A stretch of DNA of 5,499 bases from Streptosporangiaceae bacterium (GTDB taxonomy: Bacteria > Actinomycetota > Actinomycetes > Streptosporangiales > Streptosporangiaceae): contig JASHYW010000604.1 of NCBI GenBank assembly GCA_030042885.1, positions 1-5,499 on the forward strand. The letters are read 5' to 3'. Made by a program: the position numbers and the translations under genes. Of the stretch, positions 5,408 to 5,499 are shown one piece after another. The notes under the pieces were generated by a model. The model saw only the letters and a list, made by a program, of their open reading frames with translations. It searched no databases and was not told where the DNA came from. Within the stretch, counting starts at the first letter, position 1. Each line of letters begins with the position of its first letter.

Positions 5408-5499
5408 CTACTGGCCCGGGTCACCGTGCGGCACCGACTGTGAGGCCTTGGCCCGGCGGGCGTCCATGTCGACGTACTCCTGGCCGGAGAGCCGCGCAA
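5408..5499 (-). CDS. C-terminal end of an unidentified protein, cut by the window edge
   Basis: On the minus strand the frame running from 5497 to a TAG stop at 5408-5410 gives 29 residues, beginning ARLSGQEYVDMD and ending VPHGDPGQ. The first dozen or so codons almost all end in G or C, as in the intact genes here, while the other two minus-strand frames give less protein-like peptides. The tail is hydrophilic and charged and carries no motif I recognise, so no function is offered. It lies 280 bases upstream of the phosphofructokinase start in the same direction. The gap contains inverted repeats and a promoter candidate, so the two are probably transcribed separately. Confidence 0.55.
   Translation of the reverse strand, partial: ARLSGQEYVDMDARRAKASQSVPHGDPGQ

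Overview
The window is high-GC actinomycete-type DNA. Intact genes use codons ending mostly in G or C (one 60-base stretch of the transporter gene counts 75% G+C), and the families present are typical of Streptomyces/Streptosporangium-like soil Actinomycetota. These are a DUF4262 protein, an MFS_3-type exporter, an orphan HATPase_c_2 anti-sigma-like ATPase, a Methyltransf_24-type methyltransferase and an Amycolatopsis-like phosphofructokinase. No genus can be named from this alone.

Layout: bases 1-112 hold no convincing gene. Two genes then run rightward: a DUF4262 protein (113-700) and an MFS exporter (826-2157). The 125-base gap between them holds a plausible sigma70-like promoter and two inverted repeats. 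The exporter converges, across 31 bases, on a leftward block: an RsbW/SpoIIAB-like ATP-binding protein (2189-2683), a membrane-anchored SAM methyltransferase (3014-3913), a group III 6-phosphofructokinase (4087-5127) and the last 29 codons of an unidentified gene entering from the right edge (stop at 5408-5410). Gaps of 330, 173 and 280 bases separate the leftward genes, so they are probably separate transcription units rather than one operon.

How the genes work together: nothing ties them into one pathway. The phosphofructokinase is a central glycolysis/gluconeogenesis enzyme, and its active-site residues point to pyrophosphate rather than ATP as phosphoryl donor. The ATP-binding protein is probably a signalling or anti-sigma component without a partner in view. 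The exporter and DUF4262 protein form a co-oriented pair of unknown substrate and role. The methyltransferase probably acts at the cytoplasmic face of the membrane.

The most unusual non-coding signal is an AT-rich island upstream of the ATP-binding gene (2853-2940). It consists of eight consecutive 11-base units that all start with CT, seven of them fitting CTNA. This spacing matches one DNA helical turn and resembles the direct-repeat layout bound by SARP/OmpR-PhoP-type regulators. A near-perfect palindrome upstream of the phosphofructokinase gene and a GC hairpin just before the exporter's ribosome binding site are further control-site candidates. I found no CRISPR array, tRNA, rRNA, insertion sequence or evident new multi-gene system.
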